The translations under genes and the position numbers were made by a program. The notes below the pieces were generated by a model. It did not search any database and was not told where the DNA came from. It saw nothing but the letters and a program-made list of their open reading frames with translations. Of a DNA stretch of 64,000 nucleotides, positions 1 through 11,299 are shown piece by piece. Positions within the stretch are counted from its first letter, which is position 1. Each line of letters opens with the position of its first letter. The stretch comes from [Flavobacterium] thermophilum (GTDB taxonomy: Bacteria > Bacillota > Bacilli > Bacillales > Anoxybacillaceae), in assembly GCA_900450595.1 (NCBI GenBank), contig UGGS01000001.1, positions 1,116,001 to 1,180,000 on the forward strand. Reading direction: 5' to 3'.

Positions 1-10
1 CAGAAACCTA

Positions 11-1156
11 TTGGTTAACGCAGAAGAGTTTAGATACATCTTTGAAAGAAGAACAAGAAGCGATCAAGATGAAGATATAGACAATAAATTAAAAACTGCA
101 TTGTTGATTATTGAAAAAGATTTTATTAACAAGCTCGGATACTCTCCAATAGTGGCAAGGCCCAGAAACCTATTTACAAACGAATATTTTATCGTAGACC
201 GTGGATACGAGGAAATTCTCCAATCAGAATACTGCTCTTATTTTCAAATAGTCGGAGCTTATAGCAACAACCAAAATAACATTTACGGTAATGTTTATAC
301 ATGTGATATGAAAAAATTATGGGAAAGTCAATATAATCACTTATCGTTCGCTCAATTTAAACATCATTTTCATCATCAAACTCTTGATTTGCCTTTTATC
401 AAATATCTTCAACCCGTTTTGCAATTAAAGTTGGAAATTAAAGCCGAGAATCTTTATGATTTTCTTTCCAAAGCTGAAAGTGATATAAACCAAATCGCTG
501 ATTTGTTTGGACAGTTCGTCCATACCAGACGTTCTTTTGATATTTCATCTCTTTCGCGATTGCTTCAAAAAACGTTTCGGAAGAGCCCTTATTATTGTGA
601 CAGCCTAGCTTCAATTTTACTGCAAAGTGCAGAAGGCTATAATCGGCTGTTAAAGGAGACAAAAAATTTTCACACTAATTTTATAAATTTTTACGAGGAT
701 AGAAATACCTATACAATTACAAGTGGATTTTTTGAATTTACTGATTGGCTTAAAAACGATATAAAAAACCTATTTAACAAAGATTTTATCAAGCAACACA
801 GCAAATCATTGTTTGAGAGATTTATTGCAAGAAGCAACAGAAATCATTTGGAAAAAACATTTATCCTATTAGGGGTATTAGAATCACTCGGCTTATTGGT
901 ATATAAAATATGCGGGGGAGACAATCCGGAAATTTATATACGCGTAAACTCTAAATTGCAACTCGATCGTGTTATAAGCCAACCAACAAGGTATACAAAT
1001 AATATTCTCGAAAATGTGTACAAACGGCACCAAATATCGGTCGCAATGCTCACTTTCCTGTTTGAAAACGAGGTTCGGTCCGACGAGTTTTGGGAGTACA
1101 TTGAAGATTACTTCTTAGGAAGGATACCAAATGAAGTGCTGGCACGAATAAACTAA
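11..1156 (+). CDS. Hypothetical protein, 5' end outside window
   Basis: An open frame runs in from the left edge with no stop before position 11. The TTG at 11 has no ribosome site, so the true start is probably upstream and this is the C-terminal ~380 residues of a larger protein. I do not recognise the family. The tail is rich in aromatic residues (IEDYFLGR near the end) and has a mixed helical pattern reminiscent of the C-terminal regions of large helicase-like or defence-associated proteins. That resemblance is weak and is an inference only. There is no membrane segment. The next gene starts about 140 bases downstream. Confidence 0.6.
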   Translation: MVNAEEFRYIFERRTRSDQDEDIDNKLKTALLIIEKDFINKLGYSPIVARPRNLFTNEYFIVDRGYEEILQSEYCSYFQIVGAYSNNQNNIYGNVYTCDMKKLWESQYNHLSFAQFKHHFHHQTLDLPFIKYLQPVLQLKLEIKAENLYDFLSKAESDINQIADLFGQFVHTRRSFDISSLSRLLQKTFRKSPYYCDSLASILLQSAEGYNRLLKETKNFHTNFINFYEDRNTYTITSGFFEFTDWLKNDIKNLFNKDFIKQHSKSLFERFIARSNRNHLEKTFILLGVLESLGLLVYKICGGDNPEIYIRVNSKLQLDRVISQPTRYTNNILENVYKRHQISVAMLTFLFENEVRSDEFWEYIEDYFLGRIPNEVLARIN

Positions 1157-1293
1157 TCCTTATCGCGGCAACTGCTAAAGGCTTCTGTATGGTAGTTGCC
1201 GCCCCCTCCCTACATACTCCCCCCTCCCACGTGTCATAATAAAAATCGACATGATTTTTGAAAAATCGACATCATTCGAGTGTGGAGGATCAT

Positions 1294-1500
1294 ATGGAGC
1301 GTTTCGTTCTTTGGCTGCTTGTTGCGGTCGGGGTGGGGCTTTTGTTGTTGAGTTTCCACATTTTGCCATCGTGGGATGTATGGGTGTCGTTTTTGCTGAA
1401 TGCGTATGCAGCGAGTTTTTTCGGTTCGATCGTGGCGGGGGCCGGGCTGCTGGAGTATCCGGTCCGTTTTTTTGCTTCCTACTCACATTTCGCACCCTAA
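1294..1500 (+). pseudogene. CBO0543-type membrane protein, N-terminal half (copy 1)
   Basis: This 68-codon frame starts at an ATG behind GTGGAGGAT and encodes two hydrophobic segments (LLVAVGVGLLLLSF and SFFGSIVAGAGLL). It matches the first half of the gene at 30979-31593, whose second half (VIFEYLLYPVVSVYVYATS and onward) is missing here. The shared sequence stops after FFASY. The remaining codons (SHFAP) are read from the terminal repeat of an inserted transposon beginning at 1482. I therefore call it the 5' half of a CBO0543-like small membrane protein gene, cut by a mobile element. Function is unknown. Confidence 0.7.
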
Positions 1501-1667
1501 CAAGGTCAAAACAAAGGATTTTTTATTTCATTTTTCAGAATAACTTTTTGACCAACACAACGAGCGATGGCAATCCTTTTTTTACCATCGCTGGTCGTTC
1601 CGTATCACGTTACACGTAGATGCTCTCATCCATGCCCAATCCCTGCAGAATCCTTCGCTGATCAGGG
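1482..1667 (-). mobile_element. 3' remnant of an IS (IS4/IS1634-like) cut by IS5376
   Basis: The left edge starts with CTCACATTTCGCACCCT, nearly the same terminal repeat as the 150-bp element at 31167-31316. On the minus strand positions 1667-1610 encode a transposase-like C-terminus (RILQGLGMDESIYV, then stop). The rest of the transposase is missing because IS5376 begins at 1668. The IS4/IS1634 assignment is tentative and rests on the terminal-repeat style and the 6-bp target duplication seen at the related element. Confidence 0.5.
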
Positions 1668-1727
1668 TGTCAAGGCCGATTATTTTTTCCCCAAAATCGC
1701 CGGTTTAAAATTCCCCAGAAGGACCTT

Positions 1728-3682
<1,955 letters not shown>

Positions 3683-3742
3683 GAACCATAGCTCCTCTCG
3701 TTGACACTATGGTTCTATTGTAAGTGGGGAATTTTATTCCGG

Positions 3743-3931
3743 CTATATTGGGGATTTTATCATCGGCTTTAACACGATTTTCCCTAAGAAAGTAGCAGAG
3801 GCTTTTTCTAAGTGAGGAGTGATACAATTAATGAAGGCTATTAAACCTTCACGCTCTAATGGATCTGTAGTCTGATTGACTAACTCTTGTAATTCTTCTA
3901 AAGAAGAATGTACTTTTTCTATTAAAGCCAT
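3743..3931 (-). pseudogene. Small unknown protein, 3' end replaced by IS5376
   Basis: It has a strong start, AGGAGGTGAGCAAT before ATG at 3931. About 52 native residues (MALIEKVHSSLEELQELV onward, helical) are followed by codons that come from the right end of IS5376 (LKPMIKSPI, stop). The original C-terminus is lost. It overlaps the end of the mocA-like gene by 83 bases in another frame and probably belonged to the same operon. I do not recognise the family. It may be an accessory of molybdenum-hydroxylase maturation by position only. Confidence 0.55.
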
Positions 3932-4535
3932 TATTGCTCACCTCCTTCCTAAGAAGCTGCTCATAGTCTTCCGGTGTATCAATATCACTTGGGAATGGTT
4001 TATCGATTCTAGCAAAACAGATCTTATTCGAGAACATTTTTAAAACAGATCTCGCGCCTTCATCGCCTGTTACATTGAAAAGATGTGGAAACATCGAGCA
4101 ATCAAACAGAACAGGATGCCCTCTTTTCGATTGATAGCTTGCTTGGACAATGAGGGGGCCGCCATTCGATTCATAACATTCAATTACCGCATCTATATCA
4201 TCTGATGAGACAAGCGGCTGATCACCAAGCAACACAACAGCAGCATCAGCCGTTAAAGGCAGATTCATCAACCCTGCTTTTAACGATGTTGACATTCCTT
4301 GTCCCGCCTGTTCATTCAAAACGAGTTTGCTCACGCACGACCTAGAAACTTCATTTCTAAGCTCGGCAACCTCGGGATTGACTACGACAACCACACCGCT
4401 TAAACGCGACTCCATACTTTCATCAATCACATGCCGGATAATAGGTTTACCTTTGTACGGAAGAAGCAGCTTTGGTTTTCCCATGCGCTTTGAAAAACCT
4501 GAAGCTAAGATAATTCCCCATATGTTCTTTCTCAT
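3849..4535 (-). CDS. MocA-like molybdenum cofactor cytidylyltransferase
   Basis: This 228-residue NTP-transferase-fold protein starts with the nucleotide-binding signature LASGFSKRMGKPKLLLPY (about residues 10-27). It has the metal-binding VVLLGDQPLV and the family ending DIDTPEDYEQLL near residue 190. The family attaches CMP to molybdopterin for insertion into xanthine-dehydrogenase-type enzymes (PucB/MocA role). The ~35 residues after DIDTPEDYEQLL are unusual, so the tail may be read beyond the ancestral stop. It follows xdhC by 21 bases and is an intact counterpart of the broken pucB at 19058-19696. Confidence 0.85.
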   Translation of the reverse strand: MRKNIWGIILASGFSKRMGKPKLLLPYKGKPIIRHVIDESMESRLSGVVVVVNPEVAELRNEVSRSCVSKLVLNEQAGQGMSTSLKAGLMNLPLTADAAVVLLGDQPLVSSDDIDAVIECYESNGGPLIVQASYQSKRGHPVLFDCSMFPHLFNVTGDEGARSVLKMFSNKICFARIDKPFPSDIDTPEDYEQLLRKEVSNNGFNRKSTFFFRRITRVSQSDYRSIRA

Positions 4536-4556
4536 CTTAATAGACTGGCACCTCCT

Positions 4557-5648
4557 TCATACAGAATGCGCCATAGATGCCAGTTGCGACAGTTTTCTTC
4601 CAGTTCCTCCTCTATATACCATCATGATTTCAGCCAAAATACTGAGTGCGATTTCTTCTGGCGTTTTCGCTCCGATATCCAGTCCAATCGGACTATGGAT
4701 GCGATAGACATTTTCATTGGATAGGAGGGTGTTGCTTGTCGCAATCAATCTATCCGTTCTTTTTCTCGGTCCTAATAGTCCGATGTAGGCCGCATTTGAA
4801 TTTAAAATAGATTCTAAAATTTCCCTATCATGCAAGAAGTTGTGTGTCATAATGACAACATATGAGTTTTCATGAAGGGAAACGTTTGGTACGCTACCAG
4901 CAGGATAGACATGAATGAAATCGGCTTCTGGAAAATTTTCCTCATTGCAATAAGATGAGCGATAATCAAGCACAGTAACTAGCCACTTCAAATTTTTCGC
5001 CATCTTGACAAGTGGAATGGCATCAGGACCCGCGCCGAAAACGATAAGATGAGGCGGTGGACTTATTGATTCATAATACACGTACAAATCTTGCTCGCCA
5101 CCTAAATAAACCATTTCATTTTTCAAATCCTTTTTTCTCATCATATAATCGACGGCAATCTCCCGAACAGAGATAGGTATGTCGCTATTATCGAAAGCAC
5201 TATCAATGACCCACATTTTCCCTTGCAGCGATTCGTCTTTCGCTTTCACAATCGTGACAGTGTGTAACGTTTTTTGAAGAGAGTCCGAAAAGTACCGATC
5301 AATAATAGCTGCCTTTTCAGGTTGTTTGGCAGGAAGATACGGCTGTAAAAAAATATTCATTTTTCCGTTGCAACCAACCCCAAGACCCCAAACGATGTCA
5401 TCGTCTCCGTAAAAATCATAATGGATGATGGTCGGTTTTCCAGTCTCTAGAACTTTCATGGCGTGTTCAATAATATCTGATTCCACGCATCCGCCACTTA
5501 AAAGCCCAGTAAGCTTCCGGTCTTCTGAAATAAAACATTTTGCTCCTGCTTTTTGATAAGTAGATCCTTCTGTCGAAATAATCGTTCCAAGTACTCCTGA
5601 AATCCCTTCCTTTTTACAACGTTCCAATTCTTTTTTTATAGCAATCAC
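4557..5648 (-). CDS. xdhC: XdhC-family xanthine dehydrogenase maturation factor
   Basis: This 363-residue protein has the N-terminal XdhC/CoxI domain (GTIISTEGSTYQKAGAKCF, then LLSGGCVESDI) and a C-terminal Rossmann domain (LIVFGAGPDAIPLVKMA, about residue 205). XdhC proteins bind the molybdenum cofactor, help sulfurate it and load it into xanthine dehydrogenase. The start is a GTG at 5648 behind GGGGGTGAAGTC, overlapping the stop of the AraC remnant. It is intact, whereas a second xdhC/pucA next to the dehydrogenase genes (19693-20215) is broken. I infer that this copy matures the enzyme. Confidence 0.9.
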   Translation of the reverse strand: MIAIKKELERCKKEGISGVLGTIISTEGSTYQKAGAKCFISEDRKLTGLLSGGCVESDIIEHAMKVLETGKPTIIHYDFYGDDDIVWGLGVGCNGKMNIFLQPYLPAKQPEKAAIIDRYFSDSLQKTLHTVTIVKAKDESLQGKMWVIDSAFDNSDIPISVREIAVDYMMRKKDLKNEMVYLGGEQDLYVYYESISPPPHLIVFGAGPDAIPLVKMAKNLKWLVTVLDYRSSYCNEENFPEADFIHVYPAGSVPNVSLHENSYVVIMTHNFLHDREILESILNSNAAYIGLLGPRKRTDRLIATSNTLLSNENVYRIHSPIGLDIGAKTPEEIALSILAEIMMVYRGGTGRKLSQLASMAHSV

Positions 5649-5845
5649 GACTTCACCCCCTTTTCCTGAAAATAGAATTGCTCCCGATATTCACTTGGCG
5701 TTTTTCCCACAATTTTTTTGAAAGTAGTCGCAAAGTAGCCAGGATTAGAAAATCCCGTATTATGAGCTATGACTTCAATCGGCAGACTGGAAAATCTAAG
5801 TAAACTTTTCGCTTTCTGCACTCTAACAAACGACAAATATTCCAC
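5645..5845 (-). pseudogene. AraC-family regulator, C-terminal DNA-binding remnant
   Basis: About 66 residues remain, covering the second helix-turn-helix of an AraC/XylS domain (PIEVIAHNTGFSNPGYFATT, then FKKIVGKTPSEYRE). The rest was replaced by an IS630 fragment. The open frame continues upstream to 5923 only because it runs into 26 codons of the IS630 transposase (MIRDYQAIQKTW to FGK), so the 92-residue frame is a chance chimera. The lost gene sat directly before xdhC and may have regulated it. Confidence 0.75.
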
Positions 5846-6480
5846 TTTTCCAAACGTCGGAATGATTCGTTGTTTTCCTTTGACAAACCATGTTTTTTGA
5901 ATCGCTTGGTAATCACGAATCATCGACTCATCTTGAAAGAGGACATAGGCGATGTTCCCATCTACCAGTTTTTTTTACTTCAGGGAAGGTGATTTCGACG
6001 AATTCTTTTTGTTTCTTCTTCATCGGCATTGGCTAGTGTATAGGTCGGTTTCGTATAGCTTAGCCCTAACCGATGCAGAATGTCACTTGTTCCGCGAAGC
6101 GTGTATGTTGGCCCCCACTTTTGTTGAATGAGTTCAGCGATTATCGCAAGCGTCCAATTATATTTTGCTTCGAATCCCACATCTACGGGGAGCTGATGTT
6201 CAATGATCAAAGCCAGCTCTTTTTCCTGCTCAGGGGTCAATCGACGTGGGGCGCCAGGTGAGTATTTCATCTCCAGTCCATCAAGACCGCGCTGGGCGTA
6301 GGCATGAATATAGTTATAAATAGTTTTCTTGGATCGACCAATAATCGTTGCGATTTCTCCTTTGGTATATCCCTGCAAATGAAGATAAATCGCTTGGTAG
6401 CGTTCATATGCTCGTTTACTTTTTGCTTCTTTCATGGCAGTGGACAACTTTTCGATCTCGTCTTTGTGATTTGGCATCAT
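5846..6480 (-). pseudogene. IS630-family transposase, truncated and frameshifted
   Basis: The N-terminal part is clear from the ATG at 6480: a helix-turn-helix (KGEIATIIGRSKKTIYNYI) and a winged segment to residue ~155. Near 6015 an extra base changes frame. Near 5975 a run of eight A (minus strand) adds another. The third frame then gives the start of the DDE domain (IAYVLFQDESMIRDYQ) up to about 5846, where AraC sequence begins. The two one-base insertions account exactly for the frame difference between the two open frames. The C-terminal catalytic part is missing, so the element is dead. Confidence 0.8.
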
Positions 6481-6579
6481 ATTTTCTCTCCGTTCCCCTA
6501 TTTTCTCTTTTATTTATTCGCCGTGGAACGGGAGAAAACCTTTATTTCAATTTATATAGAAGAAGAAACAGGCTATAAC

Positions 6580-7944
6580 TTATACTATTTGCCCAGAAAT
6601 GTTGCTGTCAATTATTTCACCTCTTTGAAAAACAACCCTTCCGCGAAGAATTGTATGCGTTACTATCCCCCGGAAACTTTTCCCTATATACGGACTTTGT
6701 TGATGCCGATATAAAAGATCTGTTTCCTTCAGGACAAAAGAAGATTGCAAATCGACCAATGTCAGGTCAGCGTCACTCCCAACGGCAATAGTACCTTTCC
6801 GTGGATACAGACCAAACCGTTTTGCCGGATTGGTCGCTGTTACTCGTACAATGACTTCCAAGGGAATTCCACGCCGCCAATACCCCTCCTCAAGCATAAC
6901 ATTCAAGGTTGTCTGTGCGCCCGATATTCCGCCCCACAAACTGAAGAAATCACCGTTATCCGAAGCAACTTTCATTGCTGGAGGAGAAGGAGAATGATCT
7001 GAACCGATGATATCAATTTCACCGGATTTTAAAGCTTCCCACAGCGATTCTACATCCTCCCGTTCCCGCAGAGGCGGTGCACATTTCGCCATTCCGCCAA
7101 GCCGTTCCAGATCCTCAATGGTAAAAGACAGATAATGGGGGCAAGTTTCAACAGTTATATCAACCCCCCTTTGTTTTGCTTCGCTTATATACTTGATGAC
7201 CTTACCACTGCTTGCGTGTACGATATGCAACTTGCATCCCGTAATTTCCGCATATGCCGCTGCCCTGCCTACAGCTTCGATTTCTGATATAACGGGACGG
7301 GAAGCCACATAATCCCGTGCAGTCCGATTCCCTTGTGATTTATACCAATCTGCGAGTTGTTTCGTAATGACATCACTTTCGGCATGGAGGGCCAGGATGG
7401 AACCCAGCCTTGCAATTTTTTGCATTCCTTTAAATAAAGTACAATCGTCTACGTGAGGGAACTCATCGATGCCGCTATCGGACATAAAACCTTTGAATCC
7501 AATAACACCTAAATCTTTAAGATGTTCCAGGGAATCCAGATTTCCTGGAACAAGTCCTCCCCAAAGGCCAAAATCAAGAATCGATTTTTGTATGGCCGCT
7601 TCTTTTTTGACTTGAAAGCCGTATGTCGATGTAGTCGGGGGACTGCTATTAAGAGGCATATCAAAGAAAGTTGTGACTCCCCCCGCAGCCAAACTTCGGG
7701 AGCCTGTGTAGAAACCTTCCCAGTCCGTCCGACCGGGTTCATTAAAGTGAACATGGGTATCGATCAAACCGGGCAAGACGTGCAGACCGAAAGCATCAAT
7801 CTCTAGCTTGGCTTTTCTCCCTGACGGTATAGATCCAATTTGAACGATTTTTTGCTCGCACACGGCAATGTCCCCTTGAAATATTCCATCTTCGGTAACA
7901 ATCTGCCCATTGCGTATAATAAGATCGTAACTACTTTCTTTCAC
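6580..7944 (-). CDS. pucH: Allantoinase
   Basis: This is a 454-residue cyclic amidohydrolase that opens allantoin to allantoate in the cytoplasm. Metal ligands are visible: HVH at residues 64-66 within LIDTHVHFNEPG, the carbamylated Lys in GFKGF (residue ~151), HAES (~187), HIVHASS (~243) and GSDHSP (~315). The length fits AllB/PucH. It is the last gene of a minus-strand series pucF, M20 hydrolase, permease remnant, pucH. An IS630 fragment lies just downstream. Confidence 0.95.
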   Translation of the reverse strand: MKESSYDLIIRNGQIVTEDGIFQGDIAVCEQKIVQIGSIPSGRKAKLEIDAFGLHVLPGLIDTHVHFNEPGRTDWEGFYTGSRSLAAGGVTTFFDMPLNSSPPTTSTYGFQVKKEAAIQKSILDFGLWGGLVPGNLDSLEHLKDLGVIGFKGFMSDSGIDEFPHVDDCTLFKGMQKIARLGSILALHAESDVITKQLADWYKSQGNRTARDYVASRPVISEIEAVGRAAAYAEITGCKLHIVHASSGKVIKYISEAKQRGVDITVETCPHYLSFTIEDLERLGGMAKCAPPLREREDVESLWEALKSGEIDIIGSDHSPSPPAMKVASDNGDFFSLWGGISGAQTTLNVMLEEGYWRRGIPLEVIVRVTATNPAKRFGLYPRKGTIAVGSDADLTLVDLQSSFVLKETDLLYRHQQSPYIGKSFRGIVTHTILRGRVVFQRGEIIDSNISGQIV

Positions 7945-7957
7945 GCCAATCCCCCTT

Positions 7958-8605
7958 TTACTCGATTACAGATATAGATTGAGTTTTATCCACAACTATT
8001 TGTTGATTGCGTTGCATTAATCCGCGGTAGGCGACGGCAGAAATCATTGCACCAATAAACCATGAAAAGGGAGCAAAATATGAAAACATTGGAACTAGTG
8101 CGACAATTGCAGCGAAAATAGATCCGATAATAAAGGCAGCCAACGCCTGTAGGTTAAACCCATTTTTATACCAATAAGGGGATGTGGCACCTTCCTTATA
8201 AAGAGAGTGAACATCAACTTTTTGCTGCTTAACTAAGTAATAGTCAATAACCATTACTCCGAAAATTGGACCGAGGAAAGCTCCAAGCCCTCCCAAGAAA
8301 TAGTTGACAGCTACAGGGCTCCCATAAATTTTCCAGGGCATGACAAGAACGGACAGAATCGCGGTAATAATCGTTCCTTTCTTGAAATTTATATGTTTCG
8401 GCGCTGCATTGGCAAGATCATATGCAGGAGATACAAGGTTCGCGACAATATTAATGGCTAACGTTGCAACGATGAAAACAATTGCTGCAATTAAATTGAC
8501 CACACTATTCTCAATCTTTTGCACGATCAAAACAGGATCAACAATTGCCTCACCAAAAACTGTAATTGTACCTGCTGTAATAACTACAGTAGCCAAGGAA
8601 AACAC
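7958..8605 (-). pseudogene. pucI: Allantoin permease, C-terminal half only
   Basis: The frame encodes ~215 residues matching the second half of NCS1 nucleobase/allantoin transporters. These include the motif NLVSPAYDLANAAPKHINFKKG (given here with its core SPAYDLANAAP) and six or so membrane segments. About 270 N-terminal residues are absent; stops appear directly upstream of the GTG at 8605. It lies between the M20 gene and pucH, where pucI is expected. A half transporter is very unlikely to work, so allantoin uptake through this gene is probably lost. Confidence 0.85.
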
Positions 8606-8639
8606 AGTTGGATTCCATCACATTCAAAGGATTTTGGGC

Positions 8640-8698
8640 ACTCCTTGGTAGGCAATTCTGTTTCCACAACGACCAGCCAACTCGCGGTACCAAGGAGT
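8640..8698. repeat. 11-bp inverted repeat with 37-base loop
   Basis: ACTCCTTGGTA is followed 37 bases later by its exact complement TACCAAGGAGT. It sits in the gap left between the truncated permease and the M20 gene. There is no T-run, so it is not an obvious terminator. It may be a relic of a small element at the deletion point or an mRNA stem. Confidence 0.45.
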
Positions 8699-8733
8699 CC
8701 TCTTTTGTTGTTTAAAGCGCAAAGAGAATAAAG

Positions 8734-9990
8734 TTATTTGTCTGTCCGAAGCAAATCATAAAGAGTAAGTGCCACAATTTTTGTTGCTTTGACCAAATCT
8801 TCAATCCGGACATGTTCATCCGCCCGATGGCCGTTGGCTTCCAACAAGGTCCGAGGACCCGCGCCAAACAGGACGACAGGAACTCCGGCTTCCGCAAAAT
8901 GTCTCGCATCGGTGTACAACGGAATTCCGTGAATCTCTGGCTCTCCGTCCATAATTTCTTTCCAGTTTGCCATAAGCGTCTGGATCAATGGGGAATCTAC
9001 CGGTGTCGGCTTAAAGCTTTTCGCCAGCAGTATGCGTTCAAACTCCGCCCGGATTCCTTCATAGCGCTTAACCACCTGTTCCACCAGTTCGCGAATTTCC
9101 ATTTCCACCTGTTCCCCGTCTTCCTCCGGGATCAACCGGCGGTCAATCCGGATTGTGCACTGATCCGGCACCACGTTAGTGTTGATTCCTCCCGAGATTA
9201 ATCCGACTACTAATGTGGGAGACTCGATTCCAGGAACACTGGAACGTTTTTGATCTAACGTCCGGCGATAGTCGTACAGCGCCTGTAGCACACCGGTCAT
9301 CGCTTCGATGGCGTCATGTCCTGTATACGGCGCTGCTGCATGTGCCGACTTGCCTTTGATTCGGATCTCAAGGTGCAGACATCCGTTATGGGAGTTTACA
9401 ATCGAATACGTGAATCCAGCTGAAAACGCCATATCCGGCTGAATATATCCCTTTTCGATCATCCACTTCGGACCGATTTCTCCGCCTGTCTCCTCATCGA
9501 AGTTAAATGCCAAGGACGCTTTGCCCGACAACTTCTCTGTCACTTGACGAAGGGCCATGACCGCGAAGGTATACGATGCAATGTCCGATTTGGATACGGC
9601 AGCACCGCGACCATACAGCTTCCCGTCAACGATTTGTCCGCCATACGGATCATATGTCCAGCCAAGTCCCGGCGCCACCACATCTCCATGAGCGTTGAGG
9701 ACAATTTCAGGCCCTTTTCCGTCCCCAAAGATGGTTTTAGCGACAACGTTTGCCACCCGAACCATCCCTTTTCCCCTGACTTCCTCCGGGTCTACTTCCA
9801 ACAGCGCGACATCTTCAAATTGAAAATCATGCAGACGTTTATAAATGTGCTCTGCGATGGCATAACAGTCGCCCGGCGGGTTGTCCGACGGTATGGCGAC
9901 CAGTTCCCGTAGAAATTTGATGAGGTTGTGACTTTCAGATTCAATCCATTGCAAAATTTCCTGCTTCGCTTGACATTTGATAGTTGCCAT
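8734..9990 (-). CDS. M20-family amidohydrolase/deacylase (ArgE/DapE-like)
   Basis: This 418-residue di-zinc peptidase-fold hydrolase has the ligand motifs LNAHGDVVAPG (~residue 96) and FNFDEETGG (~160). The central dimerisation domain includes KGKSAHAAAPYTGHDAIE (~235). It starts at ATG behind AGGGGGAATCATCA. It is not a close match to allantoate amidohydrolase, which is the next gene upstream. It occupies the position that pucG (ureidoglycine-glyoxylate aminotransferase) has near pucF in B. subtilis. It might act on a ureido intermediate or on an N-acyl amino acid; the substrate is unknown. Confidence 0.8.
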   Translation of the reverse strand: MATIKCQAKQEILQWIESESHNLIKFLRELVAIPSDNPPGDCYAIAEHIYKRLHDFQFEDVALLEVDPEEVRGKGMVRVANVVAKTIFGDGKGPEIVLNAHGDVVAPGLGWTYDPYGGQIVDGKLYGRGAAVSKSDIASYTFAVMALRQVTEKLSGKASLAFNFDEETGGEIGPKWMIEKGYIQPDMAFSAGFTYSIVNSHNGCLHLEIRIKGKSAHAAAPYTGHDAIEAMTGVLQALYDYRRTLDQKRSSVPGIESPTLVVGLISGGINTNVVPDQCTIRIDRRLIPEEDGEQVEMEIRELVEQVVKRYEGIRAEFERILLAKSFKPTPVDSPLIQTLMANWKEIMDGEPEIHGIPLYTDARHFAEAGVPVVLFGAGPRTLLEANGHRADEHVRIEDLVKATKIVALTLYDLLRTDK

Positions 9991-10022
9991 TGATGATTCC
10001 CCCTTCTAATCTTAAGACTTTT

Positions 10023-11267
10023 TTATGATGTCAACTTCAGAGCAACATCCAGCAGCACAGAGGTTCCTATTTTAATGTCCTCGGCTGCTACAAATTCGTC
10101 AGGATGATGACTCAGACCATTTTTGCATCTGACAAAGATCATGCCAATGTCAGTTATAGAAGCTAATGCCATCGCATCATGTCCCGCTCCGCTAACAAGT
10201 CGAACTGACTTCATTTTGCGCTCCTCGAGAACCGAAGAAATCACATCGATAAAACGACTCGAACATAGCACAGCAGGAGATTCCATGACTTTTGTAAACT
10301 CGCAAACTAATCCCCGTTGTTTGGCAATCTCCTTACATTCCTCTATGATTCGGTTCAGTGCGGTTCTTCTAGTTCCATCGTCAATCGACCGGACATCAAG
10401 TGTTCCTTCGACCAATCCCGGAATCACATTGCTGGCCCCCGGAAATACAGACAGCTTTCCTACGGTAGCCATCAGATTCTCATATTGGAGAACGATCTGT
10501 TCGATTGCCAGGATCATTTCCGCTGTTCCGGCAAGTGCGTCTTTTCTCAGCGGCAACGGTACGGTTCCCGCATGCCCCACTAATCCTTCCACCTGGAATT
10601 TATATCGGGACTGTCCAGCAATCCCGGATACGACCCCGCAGGCTTGATTCATTTGTTCAAGAATTGGACCTTGTTCAATATGCAATTCAAGATAACCAAG
10701 GATTGTTTTCGGATGACGGGCAGCCGTGTGGTATTGAAATGGATCAAGACCGATCTCTTTCATGGCTTCTGCCAATGTAATCCCATTTGCATCTTTCGCA
10801 AACAGTTCTTCTTCCCGCAGATTACCCGCAATTGCCCGACTGCCAAGCAACGTTGTATGAAATCTAGCACCTTCCTCATCGCAAAAGCCGATCACTTCAA
10901 TTGGATTGTTGGGTCTCATACCGTTTTCATATAGGGTTTGAATCACTTCAATCGCTGCAATCACGCCAAGTACCCCGTCATATTTCCCAGCTTCAATGAT
11001 AGAGTCGAGATGCGACCCAATGAGCAGTACTGGCGCGTCAGGCCATTTCCCTTCGTAACGACCGATGATATTATTAAGACCATCCCTGCGAACTGTCATG
11101 CCTGCTTCCTGCATCCATTGCGCCACCAGCTCATTAGCCATTTCGCTTTCCCTTGAAAAGGAAAGGCGGGTCACTCCTTTTTTAGTCATGCTGCATTTCG
11201 CAAGTTCTTCAATCCGCCGTACGATTCGATCTGCGTTTACTTTTTGATAAAGCGTCTGCATCCCCAC
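10023..11267 (-). CDS. pucF: Allantoate amidohydrolase (PucF/AllC type)
   Basis: This 414-residue Zn/Mn-dependent hydrolase belongs to the AllC/HyuC branch. It would hydrolyse allantoate, releasing ammonia and CO2 and giving ureidoglycine. Metal-site motifs: IGSHLDSIIEAGKYDG (~84-99), FCDEEGARF (~128-136), LELHIEQGP (~193) and GAGHDAMALA (~360). The first codon is GTG at 11267, with an ATG two codons later; either could start. It is the first gene of the minus-strand series and diverges from pucR. A TnrA-type palindrome at 11300-11316 lies in the shared promoter region. HyuC-like N-carbamoyl-amino-acid hydrolases are the main alternative. Confidence 0.88.
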   Translation of the reverse strand: MGMQTLYQKVNADRIVRRIEELAKCSMTKKGVTRLSFSRESEMANELVAQWMQEAGMTVRRDGLNNIIGRYEGKWPDAPVLLIGSHLDSIIEAGKYDGVLGVIAAIEVIQTLYENGMRPNNPIEVIGFCDEEGARFHTTLLGSRAIAGNLREEELFAKDANGITLAEAMKEIGLDPFQYHTAARHPKTILGYLELHIEQGPILEQMNQACGVVSGIAGQSRYKFQVEGLVGHAGTVPLPLRKDALAGTAEMILAIEQIVLQYENLMATVGKLSVFPGASNVIPGLVEGTLDVRSIDDGTRRTALNRIIEECKEIAKQRGLVCEFTKVMESPAVLCSSRFIDVISSVLEERKMKSVRLVSGAGHDAMALASITDIGMIFVRCKNGLSHHPDEFVAAEDIKIGTSVLLDVALKLTS

Positions 11268-11299
11268 TCTCGCCTCTTTCTTTTTTAAATGAAAATAAA

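Noticed and set aside
1175..1619. Overlapping 80-122 codon frames on both strands around the first membrane-protein fragment
   Set aside because: They are shadows of the 68-codon frame and the transposon end; no ribosome sites, and the compositions are unlike real proteins.
5645..5923. Complete AraC-family regulator of 92 residues
   Set aside because: The first 26 codons are IS630 transposase; only the last ~66 are AraC, so it is a remnant.
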